From contig JAODUP010000576.1 in NCBI GenBank assembly GCA_025642065.1, forward strand, positions 248,001 to 312,000: a stretch of DNA of 64,000 nucleotides. Direction: 5' to 3'. Positions 11,909 to 25,149 of this stretch are shown in pieces. Numbering within the stretch: the stretch's first letter is position 1; every line of letters begins with the position of its first letter. The translations under genes and the position numbers were made by a program. The notes under the pieces were generated by a model that saw nothing but the letters and a program-made list of their open reading frames with translations, searched no databases and was not told where the DNA came from. This DNA comes from Paralvinella palmiformis. Its lineage: Eukaryota; Annelida; Polychaeta; Terebellida; Alvinellidae.

Positions 11909-14380
11909 CTGTGAAATAAACAAGTATATTAATTGGAGTAAATATGTTTACTCAAAATTTTGATATCAACAAACTACACAAGTGACAGGAACTAGTAAAT
12001 AAATCCTTGGGGAGCTGCATGATATATTCCACAGCCTAATTCAAACTGTGTTTTAGCCAGAAAGTTGTCCAAAATGGACGACCAAATTCAATTTGGATGG
12101 GTGAAAAAATAGGTGAAGTATGTGTTAGATGCCTCGTTCTGGGTAACTTTATTATTTCATGATACATTTCCCATATGATGACAATGCTAAATTTAGTTCC
12201 ATAAACATTATCTCAGAATGTTTTTTTTGGGAGGGGGGGAACATCTTTGGACTTCCAATCGTGGAGTGAGATGACTGAACTAGTCAGTATTATTGTTTTG
12301 TTTTACAAATCATTAAGTATAAAATCCATAATTTCAATTCTCTCTCTCTGTGTGTGTGTGTGTTAAAGCAGGTAATTGCTGCCAACGGCAAAACACATTG
12401 GTGCTAATTTTTTGTTGGAAACTTGCCAACAGCTACTTCCAGTAGAAACTAAATCCATCCAAGTGAATTTTAACATTAAACATTCTAAACAGTCATATAC
12501 AAGATGAACAGCTTGTATAAAAAGCAGTTGTTTTGTTACATATAGATATAACTGACTTTTAAAATGGACTTACGTCAACAGGTTAATTTATCAGTGCACC
12601 GGTAACATAGCCTTTATATAAAGTTACAACACCCACTGAAAATGACCAGCTGCTACCACCTTCAGTCAATAACTAGCTAACTGTGACTTTAAACATGATA
12701 TATACCTGCACTGTGTACATAACTTCCTAACACCAGGGGATCGTCTACCTTCACAAACACAGCTCTTCTTAGTAGCATATTCTCGCCAATATTACCAATC
12801 TCTAATGCTAATAGATCATTGAGTGTCTTGCCATCATCTGCAATGATCTTCTTTAATGCATCCCTATCCAGATACATCTGCAATAAGATTAACTGAAATG
12901 TACACAAACTTGTCAAACGACCCTTAGAAACTAAATTCACATATGTTCTTTCTACATTATTTTAGTACAACAAATACAGCAATTGTTAACTGTCCTGGTG
13001 ATATTCATGTTACCTCAATTGCAGAAGAGGGTGAATTTTTTTTTCAGAAAGCAAATAAATGAAAGATCACTTTATTTAGCAAAGACATGCATCTAAAGCC
13101 TTTTATTTATGGAATAAACATTTCATATACACTGACTAAACCCATCACCTGGAGGTCTTGTTGGCATATGGAAAAAGCCATACTTGACTATTTAGCCAGT
13201 GCATGTGCACCCCAGGACCATACATGTTTATTTCCATCTGGGGTGGGGGTGATGATTGATGTTTATGGCCACTTTTGTGCACATGGTAGGCTAAATGGGC
13301 TCGATGTTAGGTTAGAAAACTATGACTGCTTATGAGGAACCTCGGATTATAAGGGAAATGACAATTGCACGTTGTTTCAACAACAAAAGAAAATTGACAT
13401 TTTGTTCAATTCAATCTTGGATATTTCCTAAACCTAACTGTGTTTACTTTGTTGTCTCACAAAGGTAAGAAAAGTGTTATATTTCTCCCATGTTTACGTT
13501 CAATATTAAACACGTGATCATGTGATACTGAATATTCATAGCTTTCACACAACCGACAAGGTGACAGCATTGTTTCTTCAGCAGGATTGTTTACATTTTT
13601 ATCAACACAAATTTCAGAATAAAATACAATATTCTTTTGATAAGTGTGACATAACTATAAAAGAGCCACATCTCTAGTTTACATTATTTGTGTCCTGAAT
13701 AAATAAATGCTGGATTCATGACTTAATTGACGAAAAATAGTGTGCCTGTTGCACCGTTGACAAAAAAGATGGCTGGATCTGATTTTTTGTTTTAACAAAA
13801 CCTTCAATGAGATCGTAATTTAGGGGACTGTACATATATTCGTATATCATGCTATCTACATTCAGAATAGATTCACGTATCCAAATATTTGAGTTTGTCT
13901 TAGATTGGCTCAGTTTAAATCTACCTTGTTTCAAACAGTCCCATTGATTTTCGTGTTACTGGTCGGATGGCAAATCTTTTCTAACCTAACAACTCACCCG
14001 GGATCCAAATGTACAGGATTAGTGGGATCCGTCTATTGGCATATGATTCAACTGGATTCTAGTGATGACAGCTGGAGTTACCCATGATCATTGTGATGAG
14101 TCAAACTAAGAACATTTTACTGATCACTCTTACAACAAAAACAGCTGCTTTTATAATCAGAAGGAAGAACAAAGTCACAGCTGTTATACACAATAAAGCA
14201 AAGTTGATCTTATACAAGCCCTCATAATACATTATCAGCACTGAACTGTAACATATAACATCACATTCCTGGCAGTCACTGACGTTTCCCATTTACAAAA
14301 AAGCAAAACAAAGTAACACAACTATTTTTGCAAGCCTATTGCCATAATTGCTGAACAGTGATATCTAGGAAAGAGTTGTT

Positions 14381-14418
<38 letters not shown>

Positions 14419-17400
14419 CATACATATTAACAGTGTTGCTTCTAGGATCTAGCTCCCCCTTAGGTTTAAAAAATGTGAGAGATCTTGATGTAACATTTGG
14501 CATGAAAACCATTTAGGGTTACAAACGCATACCACCAGGAATATTTTAACTGAATATGATGTATTTATACATATAGTTTTTTACAGTGTAAGTATAATTA
14601 AATGTGTGCATATCACTTAATTATATCTGTAACATGAAAAAACAAGACTACAGAAATGCTTCAAAATATTATTGATGAGACTTGTTTTTATATATTCTAC
14701 AGGCTTTCTTCTCTTTCCACATATTTACGGCTAACTCATAGTCAAAGTCAGCCCTAGTGAGCTCCAGTGGCTAGCGGTTAAGTAAGAGGTCAACTTTTCC
14801 AGGGATTAATTTCTCGGCTCACTACATCGTGGGTGGCTGACCACGTTAAATGGCGCTGCCGTCTCCACTGAATTATTTAAAATAAAGGGGGACGTTAAAA
14901 ACCACTGAGGAGGTAAAACACTCTGGCAGTGCCACCCTCAGTGTATTTCGGCTGCATCTTTCCATACCGCTCCCTTGTGAGTGGTAGAGGAGGAGGTTCC
15001 TCAATCACTCCAACATAGAGGCTGTGCTGATTAACTGACAGCCTGAGGATTCTCCCCGAAAACAAAACCAAAGTCAGCCACAGAACATTTTTATGTTTTA
15101 ATATTCATCAACACATTTAGGATTTTTTCTTGTGCCCATTCAGGTGAAGACCACCATTACCAGATACCATTCACTTATCAATAGGCCTGGAAGAAATTCT
15201 TTGAATAGCTGGCCATCACATGCAATAAGCATCAAATCACATAGATTTTCATGGTCAAGGGAGCTCCTCAACAAAGTTTTAATGTTATTCATAGAGGAGA
15301 ACTGCCTCTCAGTGGATGGACAGAGGATCAAGGTAGAAACACAATTATTAACTTACCAAAAACTGCATATAATTCCTTCAGTAAAGTATGAATACAGATA
15401 ATATGATATATGAAATCCATTTTTATATCATGATATTAACAAAAAAAATGCCCAAAAAACAGTGATCAAACAAATATACAGGAGAGGGACAGAGAAATTT
15501 ACCATATAAATAAGACCATGAAACAAAGATAACCATGAGATAACTGGCCAATCAGGAGAGAATATATGAGTCACATGACCATCATAATGCAAAGTGGATG
15601 TTTACCAGCCAAGATCTACAGCCACCAAAATCTCTCCCATCCTTCAAGCATGGTTCTTATGTTCAGTACATATTAATAAATATGACATTTGAATTGCTAC
15701 AGCAGTAGATTTTGGTATTATTTCAGATCAGGAAACTATCGGATGATAAATATTTGGCGTTTATCATGACCCATTTTCTGCTTATAAAACTAATGTGATA
15801 AGGAGATCATTAATGTGCACAAGACTTACAATATTGCATCATGGGATTTTATTCTGCGCCATGTGTTGACCAGGGATTTTTTATTTTACACCATACATTA
15901 ATATATCTGGGGAATCTAGCAAAAACGTGTCATAGAAGGAACAATGATCCCTCTACACGGGACTTAGCACTGTCTAGGAACCGTTCACACAAAATATAAT
16001 AGTGACAGGGAAACCATTAAGGTGCACAACACGTGCCATGAGGTTTTATTCTGCGCCAAAATATCGTGGGAATCCTGCAAAAACACCTCCTAGAAGCAAC
16101 ACACACACACACTATATATATAGAGAGAGAGAGAGAGGGTGAAGGTGAGAGAGAAAATAACTAATTAAAGTGAATGTGAGAATGTTGAATCTGTCACATG
16201 TGGTCTTACAGTGGTCAGACTGACACCAAAATATAATGTCGGTTATATGGTTTATTATACATTAGTACCAGTAGCACAATAAAAACATATTAACATATGG
16301 TCAAAATACCCAAGTTTATCTGCAGTAAATTTTAATTCCAAAAACTCAAGAATTAATTTTCATTGGTCAATATTGTGATGGAAAGTGAATTTGTTGGATA
16401 AATGAGGTTCCAACATAACAGATTTTCTTTGTGTGCACACACACACACATCCCCGTTAGAACTTATTATCCTATCACTTAAATCCAATGGACCAAAACCT
16501 TGAAAGAAATTACCATTTTCCATAGTTAATCTAAATATACCTTATTTTGTCCACTTTTCTGTCCATGTTGTGCACAGGCAGCAGTTGCTACAGAAACTAA
16601 TTTCTGAAATTTCTTGTTTCTGGCAACAAAATCAGTCTCACAGTTCACCTGAAAATAAATATATTTACCATGATACACACAACATATTTATACTAACAAA
16701 GGATTATAAAATATCACAGCGTCAAATAACCCGGGACTTCATCGGTTTTATCTCATTAAATACTGCAAAGAAGATCATCCCTTTCTTCCCGAGTTCATTA
16801 TCATCAGTATCATCAAATGTTAATTAATTATCATCATCTCGTTGGTTCATCAGCAGCTCGTTTTCTGGTTATCTTTTCTGTTCCATAAAGGATAATAGTT
16901 CACCCTCAGATAATATGATTTAGTTCTATAATGCTGATTAAAGTAATACAAAATTCCACAATAATAACAACAAATTCTACCTGGTAAATCAGCATTTTCA
17001 ATGTTAACTGACGTCCGATGTTATATGTCATTTATTTTACAGTCCCTCATCATCTATTTTATCAACAGATAATTGGTCGGCAATTTCAGTTTTGGCAAAA
17101 AAGTGGCCTAGAATGCACCAAATACTCGACCAACTTTTTCAGGGGATAGCCCCTAACCCTCTCTTCATATGGGGGAAGGCCCACTACTAAGTTAGTGTGA
17201 CTACCACTACCCCAAGGAAAATAAGTCATGTGTTACGACCTCAGATGTCACAAGGATTATATAGCCAACCAAGTCAGGTCCCAGATGTTATGGATTAGCC
17301 ATCCTCATGATCTTACCTGTCTATGTGCCCTGTCAGTTCATTTCCATAAATCTGACAGCTAAGTAGTTGCTTCTTGTTACACAAGTATCAAAAAATTTCT

Positions 17401-20400
17401 TATATAGTTTTATTCAGCCATTTCAGTTATATAATATAAACACACTTTTGTTCTGAAAATGGATGTTTGGCTGACTCCTGTTTACATTATTATAACCAGG
17501 TAAAAAAACAGCCTGTATTAAGTGACATCAGATTTCAGAAGCATCCAGTGTATGTGATTAATGGTGTTCATATTTGGACATCCTTTATACTTTGGGTGAG
17601 CATATTTGGATTAGTTCCAAAATTCTGAAATGGAGGTGTACTGTTCGTTTAACTGTATGGTCTTTGTAAGATCAAACAACCATCTCACATCTGGTGACAG
17701 ACAACTGCAGTCACAAGTGTTGACTGCTGTCACATCCACCAATCACAGATAAAATGACAACATTAACATATATGACCTAGCATGGTTGATGATGATTGAT
17801 GTTTTACAGCCACTTTTGTGCACAAGGTAGGCTAAATGTGCCGAGCGACCTCCGAATGTAATGAAGCAAAGTCAAAGATGAAATACCAACTCGTAGTTAC
17901 TAGTCTAACTTTTACCCACCACATGTAGCACATAGGTGCTTATTTCACACTGTAAAATAAATGTAACTACTAGAAGAATTAAATCTTTCAAAAGCCTGGA
18001 ATGAACAAAATTGCACAAGAAATATATCTGCGAAGCTTGATAAAACTTTGAGAAATTATTACCACCAATCAAAGCTATAAGATTTTAAATAAAAAAGGTT
18101 TTTAAACATTGCCAGAAACTAACCAAAGAAAATTTCAGTTGACTGAAACAAAAATATCACTGTATGGCACATTGGAAACACAAGGAATAATCAAAATATC
18201 TAATAATATACACTTTAATAATAAAAAAACTTAATAAAACAAAATGTAATAAGATAGCATGTGTGCACACACACACACACAGATACTCTGTTCACCTCCA
18301 GCATAGCAGCAGAATTGCTATCAGTCATAAGACCAATAAGTCCTTGTGACATTGGTCTGTTCTCTAACTTAGATGCCTTTGTCCATCCTTCCTTTTCAGC
18401 TTGTTCGCGTAGCCACTTCTCAGCCTGTAAGTGTTTGCAGAAAAGTCATGGTCAGTTTTGTTTTCAAATTTTGTGGTATCAGGTGACACCAGAAATTGAA
18501 TCTGAGGTTAAGATGGAACTCGTGTGGTATCAATTTGTATGACCCGAGGCTTTAATGTTTCAAAACTAAAGTTTATGAGGAAGAATACAGAAAAGTGATG
18601 CACACACCAGAAATACAGAACAGCCTTTTACTTATTCACAAAAGTAGTCATTAAACATAAAATTACTCACATTCCTGGGCTAGCACTTAAATGATAAGAA
18701 AGTTGCCACCTACAAATAATTTATGTACCCATTGGGATAGTTTTAAAGATAGCACAAGTCGCATATAGAAAACGAAACATAGTTTTTTATGTGGAGTGAG
18801 AGATCTTTTGTTGAAAACCATCATGACATGAACATCAACCACTCTTGGGATGTCGTCCATCAATTATATAACTCCATAATCTGTGTTAACCATTCTAAAA
18901 TCATAACGCAAACTAAATGTGGAACTACCGGTATGTGTTTACCATAATGTGAATCTTTCAACAGAGAATTCCTGCAAAATCCCTTCTCTGAAAATGAAAC
19001 AGGTGCACAGATTGTAAATGTAATGCCAGTGGAAAGCTTTTTGGGATTTTCTTGACTTTGTTGTGGCTGATGGAGTGCTTAAAATACGGGATCTGGTATT
19101 TTTCCCGATCAAATTATCTATCTACATGTATATAGTATGGCTTTAATCAGTGTCCTTTTTTCTTTTCTTTTTCTAGAATATATACCAGAACTGGGAATCT
19201 TCATTGTTAATACCAATTACTCCACAGTGAAATGGTACTTTATTTAATTATCTGACGAAAGTCACACTAAGTGATATTTAGATAAAGAAGTACATATGAG
19301 GGTTCAATAATGATTTAGAGCTCAATGGTTCCAGATATGGAAATATGTAGTATTTCAGGAATCATAGTGTGTCTTGTGAGAGGCAGGTAATAAATGTTAC
19401 TTTTCATTATAAGCAAGGCCACAGGAATATTGTTATTAAAACTCCGGTTTTCAGAATAATTTTTCTCGATATAGATGGAGTCAATTTGGTGAGAACAAAG
19501 GCAGATTTCTACCTATATATTCCATATTAGATCTAAATCGTATTATTTGTATGTCTCTCATTAGCCAACCTCACCGGATATTGCAAAAAGGTGCTGCACC
19601 AAACGAATAGTTGGGAAAACTACCTTACTAGCAACTAGTCCATTATGACCTGATATACCATATAGAGTAAAGGTGGCAAACTTCGGGCATATATCTTGCA
19701 GCAATAAAAAGAATGCCCATTTTTCACTTCGTATAATGAAGAATGTTTTCCTGTTTACATACAATATTTCAAGACACGCAAGCGTTTGGCGATGTGTGTC
19801 TGTCTTCTCTTTGGCAATACACGCCATCTTTTTTCATACCTGTTTCTGTCACGTAAGTAAATGTTTTAATCTTTACTTAGTGTGAATGTATTAATTAATA
19901 ATGCTTCAATATAATAATATAAAAATAAATTGTACTTAAATAAGGTGATTTTAGTCGACTTATTGGCTACCCGAAGTTACCCGACCTGAAGGTCACGTCT
20001 TTACACAACCCATAGACATTGCAAAATCAAGACAAGCGAACTGAAACATGCTGTATCATAACTTCAACATTCTAAATTTTCATTTGATACCAAATAAACC
20101 ATTATAGGTGAATTGAGAAATTGCCCGGAAGTCGTTATGACCAAACCTGTCCGAAGTTTGTCTCCTTTACTCTATCCAATGAAGTTATACACACATACTT
20201 TCTTCTAACAAGGAAGATATAGAAGGAGACGAGACATGAAGCAGGGAGTATCGGATTCAACGACAGATAGTAAAAGAGAGAATTTTCAAATAATTTCCCA
20301 TATCTGAGTATTATGATTTTGAAATATAAATACACATCCGAATCTAAAATATTTGATACCAATTTATAGTCAATAATAACAAAACTTAACTGAAAGTGTT

Positions 20401-20696
20401 GTTCATCATCACGGTTGAGAAATATCATGACTTTAAAATAAAATTAATTTCACTTAAATCTTGTTTCAAATATTTCTATGACTGTTCTTTTATCAGAAAG
20501 AAATAAAAATAAAGTACATTTACAGTTTTTACATCAACCAGAAAACAAACCTTATTAATATCATTGTCAAACTGTTCCAATGCCTTCTTACAGTTCAGAA
20601 ATGATATTCCAGTTTTCTTTCTCAACTTGCTGAGCAGTGCCTTGTCAACAACACGCAAACAACAACTACTGTGTATATGAGAGATGCTCACACGAA
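11499..20696 (-). CDS. TSFM: Elongation factor Ts, mitochondrial (five coding exons, first exon missing)
   Basis: EF-Ts is the guanine-nucleotide exchange factor that recharges mitochondrial EF-Tu during organelle protein synthesis. Five minus-strand exons (20696-20551, 18424-18296, 16648-16541, 12877-12706, 11908-11499) join with matching phases and GT-AG borders. They give about 320 residues, close to the usual length of about 325. Order of landmarks: an Arg/Ser/Cys-rich leader end, the UBA-like motif [33 protein letters not shown], the family signature [44 protein letters not shown] and a final DFVRFECGE. The initiator exon should lie above 20.7 kb but could not be identified. A 36-residue acidic serine stretch sits in the last exon. 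The introns host SINE and hAT fragments. Identity is secure. Confidence 0.93.
12706..12877 (-). CDS. TSFM: TSFM exon (central, dimer-type domain)
   Basis: The acceptor is TTATTGCAG before 12877 and the donor GTATAT after 12706. It begins in phase 0 with [20 protein letters not shown] and contains [16 protein letters not shown] and GSYVHSA, all typical of the EF-Ts core. The Met is internal, not the start. Confidence 0.92.
13246..13312 (-). repeat. SINE family A, 3' fragment in TSFM intron
   Basis: GATGATTGATGTTTATGGCC and the following ACTTTTGTGCACATGGTAGG are the reverse complement of the 3' body of family A SINEs. The tRNA-like head is missing. Confidence 0.6.
14383..14413. repeat. (TA)n microsatellite
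   Basis: Pure TA dinucleotides in a TSFM intron. Confidence 0.95.
14754..15068 (+). repeat. tRNA-derived SINE, family B, with 11 bp target-site duplication
   Basis: The element starts TGAGCTCCAGTGGCTAGCGG, matching the head at 59784. It then has the shared body (GGGATTAATTTCTCGGCTCA, GTGGCTGACCACGTTAAATG, AACATAGAGGCTGTGCTGAT) and ends in a CAAAACCA tail. The sequence CAAAGTCAGCC flanks it at 14743-14753 and 15069-15079, an intact target-site duplication. The B-box region is deleted in this copy. Confidence 0.88.
15140..15331 (-). pseudogene. hAT transposase C-terminal (dimerisation) fragment
   Basis: The minus strand encodes [20 protein letters not shown] then [12 protein letters not shown]. 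Ser-x-E-R-x-F-S-x-M-x-x-I-K-x-x-L-R-x-x-L and the following helix are the conserved carboxy-terminal dimerisation block of hAT transposases and their zinc-finger descendants. Only this block remains, inside a TSFM intron and next to a SINE. The catalytic core is absent. Confidence 0.6.
16098..16138. repeat. (CA)n-(TA)n-(GA)n compound microsatellite
   Basis: CA, TA and GA dinucleotide runs follow one another in a TSFM intron. Confidence 0.9.
16541..16648 (-). CDS. TSFM: TSFM exon with [11 protein letters not shown] signature
   Basis: The acceptor is TTTTCAG before 16648 and the donor GTATAT after 16541. Thirty-six codons in phase 0 begin [18 protein letters not shown]. The [10 protein letters not shown] stretch is the defining EF-Ts motif of the core that contacts EF-Tu. 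Confidence 0.95.
17790..17875 (-). repeat. SINE family A, 3' fragment
   Basis: The reverse complement matches the 3' body of family A: GTGCACAAGGTAGGCTAAAT, CGAGCGACCTCC and AATGAAGCAAAGTCAAAGAT. No tRNA-like head is present. Confidence 0.7.
18296..18424 (-). CDS. TSFM: TSFM exon ([14 protein letters not shown])
   Basis: The acceptor is ACTTACAG before 18424 and the donor GTGAAC after 18296. Forty-three codons in phase 0 begin [20 protein letters not shown] and include [17 protein letters not shown]. It joins directly to VNCETDF of the next exon, as in other mitochondrial EF-Ts proteins. Confidence 0.94.
20551..20696 (-). CDS. TSFM: TSFM exon (end of targeting peptide and UBA-like domain)
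   Basis: The acceptor is CTTTTAG before 20696 and the donor GTTTGT after 20551. The first residues, [18 protein letters not shown], are basic and hydroxylated like the end of a mitochondrial presequence. Then comes [20 protein letters not shown], the UBA-like helix bundle that opens every EF-Ts. The exon starts with two bases of a codon, so an upstream exon with the start codon must exist. Confidence 0.92.
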
Positions 20697-22670
20697 CTAA
20701 AAGTAGAAAACAAATTATGGATAAATAGAACAGTGGTAATTGATCTCACCTCATTATCATTATAGATATAAACTATGATTAGGTTAGGCTATGTGGTCAA
20801 ACTGAAGGAGGATAACAAATGTTCAGTGAGTTTATAGCAATTCTATGTACATAATAATGGCTCAGTTGCCATATCCAGACAAACATTCGCTGGCGGGCAC
20901 TGTCCCGACTTACGGGGAGGTCAATCACTGGTGCTCCACCTCCAACATCTATCCAGACACCGACAGGTACATGTAGAAAAAAAAACACCACTCTTCCGTT
21001 AACTGATATCAACCTAACATGCATTATATTGTACCAGTAAACTCAGCAATTTTATACTGAAAAAATTAAACCATCAAAAAGGCAAGTTAGAAAGGCATGT
21101 AAACAAACAAGATTCAAAGTGACTTGGAGCGGGGCGGTCATTAGCTGCGATGAGTCATGATAAATGACATTGGTAGACATCCACATGTGTGTAATAAAGC
21201 AAATGGTAATAAGACAAAGTGAAAGATCAGACACCCTTCAGTCAACAGCTTCGCTGACTAACGTTACTAGTTAGGTCATTATTCATTTCTAGTTAGTTCC
21301 TACATACGTATGAAGATGCTTCAAACCATCACAGGTGTGCTGCATCATGGAACGATTGAACTGAAATATTATGAAGATGACATATATTTAAGCTCTTTCA
21401 TTGCCTTTAACATGGTAAAGGACAAACACCACTCTCAGTATCTTGTGCAGTCCTGAATGAGGCACAAACCCAAATTCTTTATCTTAAGAAGGTTCTAACA
21501 AAATCTGGTGTACATGATATTAGCTATCGAAGACCTTGGATGTTCACCTTTTCTTGCAAATATAAATAAATTTTCTGTACCCACTTCACCACTATATTCT
21601 TAAAATAATGGCACTGTTTGATCATTTATAATTGCTTCAGTGAAAACATATGCAGAAGTGTCAACTGCAAGCAGAGTTGAAGCTATCCAAGTAATATAAA
21701 TACATCTAATTCTGCTAATTTTAGACTTCTGATGACTCAGATGCTGGGTCTGTATGGAATTCTATTTCTTTGACTAGGGCAATATAACATTTGTGCTGCC
21801 ATCTGATGATAGAGGATGAAAACTGACAAATAACTTAATGTACAAGGTTAATCTAATCAATGTAAGGTATAATACATCACAGATATTACCATCTTTATTT
21901 TATATTTAATGGGTTCTTTTTAATCACTTTACGTCATTCAAATAAACACCCTTTTAATATGACAAACAATACATAATGAAAATGGATATTATGTTAGTGC
22001 TGCCACCTGGTGAATGAACATTTAAGCTCTCCCAAAAGGCGGGATGGGATGTGAACGAGACTAGACTAGTGATAAAATAGCCCAATTTCATAAAACAAAA
22101 ACACTGATTGATCAGTCTGTTTCTTGTTTTTTAAGACATTTATCATGGCTGAAAACAATTCTCAAATTAATACAGTGTTCAGAAATAGTCAGAGTGTTAT
22201 ACCACACCAAGTATTGAATTAAACTTGTATTCCTGACAATTCTGCCCCAACTGAGTGTAACATAATAATATTTTCTTTTCTACTGGAGCATCACTGCACC
22301 AATACATGACATGATGACAAAACATGTTTTTGAAACTCCAAATATTTGCTCATAAAAACAAAGACAACATCTTACAAATAGAAAGTTTTATTTTATTCTA
22401 AATAAATAGTCACTATATAGAACCATAAAAAAATAGCAGCCACACCAAGTGTTTGTGTTATTATGTATAAGAATTTACACCATTAGCATATTATTTTCTA
22501 ACCTGTCACTGAAACATGTCCAAACAATGAATCATTCTTGAAAAACACTGGGTATAAAATGTATCCAGGTATAAAATATTATTATTTGAATCATAAACCC
22601 ATCACATGAAAAATATTATATATAAAGAGATTTCAAGTAATATAATACAACATGGAATGTGAAAACTTTG
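20697..22670. other. Upstream region of TSFM, no exon identified
   Basis: This stretch should contain the TSFM promoter and first exon. No short ATG exon ending one base into a codon and followed by a clear donor stands out. No transposon is recognised either. Confidence 0.4.
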
Positions 22671-22770
22671 GGGTGGTTATGGATCCAGGAAAATTCCCCA
22701 CTCAGACAATAACCCACTTGGACAATTCTGGACAATTCACCACTCTTAATTTTGTATAAGTGTCTTTTAC

Positions 22771-23612
22771 ATGTTTAGTTCTATCTACTGGTATATGGAC
22801 GGAACATTCAATGTTGCACCACTCAGTGTTAACTCAGCTGTATGTGATTCGTATACCATTAGGAGAGTCAGCTGTGACTATGGGTATGCGTTCCTGCTGA
22901 ACAAGTATCAGTCCACCTATGAGGAACTGTTCAGTGCCATACAAGACAGATGTACAGAACTCGGTTTCCAGGCTAATCCAACAACCATCACTCTTGACTT
23001 CCAGCAAGCTGTGATTAATGCTGTTATGTCATCCTTCGGACCTCAAGTCAACTTACATGGCTGCTTCTATCACCTAACACAGGCCACATGGAGGAAGATC
23101 CAGACTCTTGGTCTTGTACAACGATATCGAGAAGAGGAGGTGAAACTCTTCTGTGGCATGCTAGATGGACTCACCTTTTTACCAGTGGATGATGTTCCTG
23201 AAGGTATGACATATTTAGGGAACACACACCAGAAGAACTCGAACCTCTCCTGGACTACTTTGACAACACCTATGTGTCTGGAGCATCCACATGGAACGTC
23301 AATTCCATTACTCTTGAGGGGGGATCAAGAACCAATAACATATGCGACGGATGGAACAACGCCTTTGAAAAGCTAGTTGAGCATGCACACCCTACCTTCT
23401 GGAGAGCCATTGATAGCATACGGAAAGATCAGGCCCAGGTTGCCACTGCCCTACTACGTGACCTGCGTGGGGAGCCACCAGCAAAGCATGTAAGACGCCA
23501 CACCCACAAACTCCAGTCAAAGTTGCACAATCTGTGCACTGACAGGTGTGACAACAGCAAGGCTGTCCTAGACTTATTTAAGGGCATTGGCCATTGTGTA
23601 AGATTTAAGTAA
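22771..23612 (+). pseudogene. MULE-type transposase domain, frameshifted
   Basis: The first 145 codons or so read YMDGTFNVAP, the first catalytic Asp block. NKYQSTYEELF, TITLDFQQAVINAV (second Asp) and GCFYHLTQATWRKIQTLGL then follow; these are hallmarks of the MULE transposase domain found in Mutator-like elements and FLYWCH-type proteins. Near 23205-23230 the frame slips by one. The other frame continues PEELEPLLDYFDNTYVSG, then SRTNNICDGWNNAFEKL, the usual downstream block, and ends at a stop at 23612. No zinc finger or complete terminal inverted repeat is seen. Coding similarity survives well on both sides of the slip, so decay is recent or the slip is a sequence error. Confidence 0.75.
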
Positions 23613-23721
23613 ATAAATATGTTTTATATGTCAATACTAAAGAAAATTATTGTTTGTTAAAGTTTAACAAAAAATATTAATTCGTGGAGTGGGGAATTGT
23701 CTGTTTACCATTTTTAGACAT

Positions 23722-25142
23722 ACTGTATATACTCGCTTATAAGACCAATTGTTTATACTCTGAAACTGACACCAAAAGCGAAAGTAATATTTGGCATAAT
23801 TTAGGGGGAAATACAATAATATTATTTTACAACATTAATAATGAATATATGAACAATAAAAAAATGATTAGGTATGTTTTGTCTGTTGTCTTTCAAATCC
23901 AAACTTAATCATGATAACAGTCATGATTATTTAATCTGATGCTCTAATTAGTGAGTTGATCACAAAGATATGTTGTTACTATCAAAATATGTGAGCATGT
24001 GTAATTGAATGGAACGGCAAATGAGGCCACACAAAGAATGACCATAGAAGCCACATCAAAGGTAAACAATTACAGAAAACACTCTGTTAATTACTTCCAA
24101 AGCTGGCAAATAGGAACTACTAATGATAAACTACTTCAAACAGCATTACAGAAACAAATGTACAGCAGCAGGCAACCTGAAGCAGCCGTCGTTACCTATC
24201 ATCACAGTGCCACAATACATTTGTATTTAAAATTATTTAAATACTTTCTTCAAGTATATGTATTTGAGTTTTCCATAAAGAAAAGTATTTGTATTTAAAT
24301 ACTTTCACAAAGTATTTGATCTGAATATTTTGCCACCAACATGATTTGTTTCAGGAAATAATCTGATTACTGAATTGCACACACACAACCATGAAGGAAT
24401 TGTCTTCTCTCCGTGATCATAAGGAATTGCAATTAATGATATTTTTGATGTAATGACTTCTGATTGCTTCCTTGTCAATCAAAGGGAGATTATTCTCAAT
24501 TATATGTAGTATACTTAGAAGGGATCAAAGGATAATATGAAACATCTTGGGAGTAAATCCAATGAGCAGATCTCATCTTTCCTATAAAAGGACCAACCTT
24601 CCAGCATATATCATTCATTATTCCAGCCGATACACACTGACATTCCTACAAGAATTTTGAACATCTTATGTTCCTCAGGTGTAATCAACAAAAAATTCAT
24701 AATTTGATGTGACAAATCTAGTTGATGCTGTGATGTTATGTAATGTGTGTATCAGAATAAAAAGCAAAGGAAAAACAATGAATTTGTTCTTTTCATTTGA
24801 AAAGTATTTGTATTTGAAATACATTTACAAATGAATGTATTTGACCAAAAGAAGTGTTTATATTTAAATACATTTCAATGTATTTGATCCCACAGTGGGT
24901 GAAAATGGCCTACACTGACTCCAATGAAGAAAGTGATGACATGTATGATGACATGATGACACAATAAACAGATACAACAGATGTTCAGTGAAGAGAATGA
25001 TGATGATGAATTTTGGGGTTTTGAATCAATATTGCTGATTTCAGTGCATCTTATATGTGGGTTCGGCTCCATGTGGGGTTATTGGTCTTAGAAACCGGTG
25101 CGTCTTATACACGAGTACGACTTATACACGAGTATATACAGC
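23722..25142 (+). mobile_element. pogo/Tigger-like DNA transposon remnant with terminal inverted repeats
   Basis: The left end reads CTGTATATACTCGCTTATAA. The right end is its inverse (CTTATACACGAGTATATACAG, 25122-25142), a pair typical of Tigger-type TIRs. Just before the right end are acidic codons (GAAGAAAGTGATGAC, GATGATGATGAATTTTGGGG), as in the acidic tail of Tigger transposases. No catalytic domain remains. The interior is interrupted by sequence that looks like a second element. Confidence 0.6.
24208..24893. mobile_element. Possible nested non-autonomous hAT-like insertion
   Basis: The left side reads CAGTGCCACAATACATTTG and the right side, inverted, reads CACTGTGGGATCAAATACAT. Both continue with AAATAC/GTATTT-rich sequence. 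A CAGTG start is typical of hAT ends. No clear 8 bp duplication was found, so the borders are tentative. Confidence 0.35.
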
Positions 25143-25149
25143 ACATCAT

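Noticed and set aside
19561..19885. Overlapping open frames on both strands inside a TSFM intron
   Set aside because: They do not fit EF-Ts, have no splice support in phase, and mirror each other across strands.
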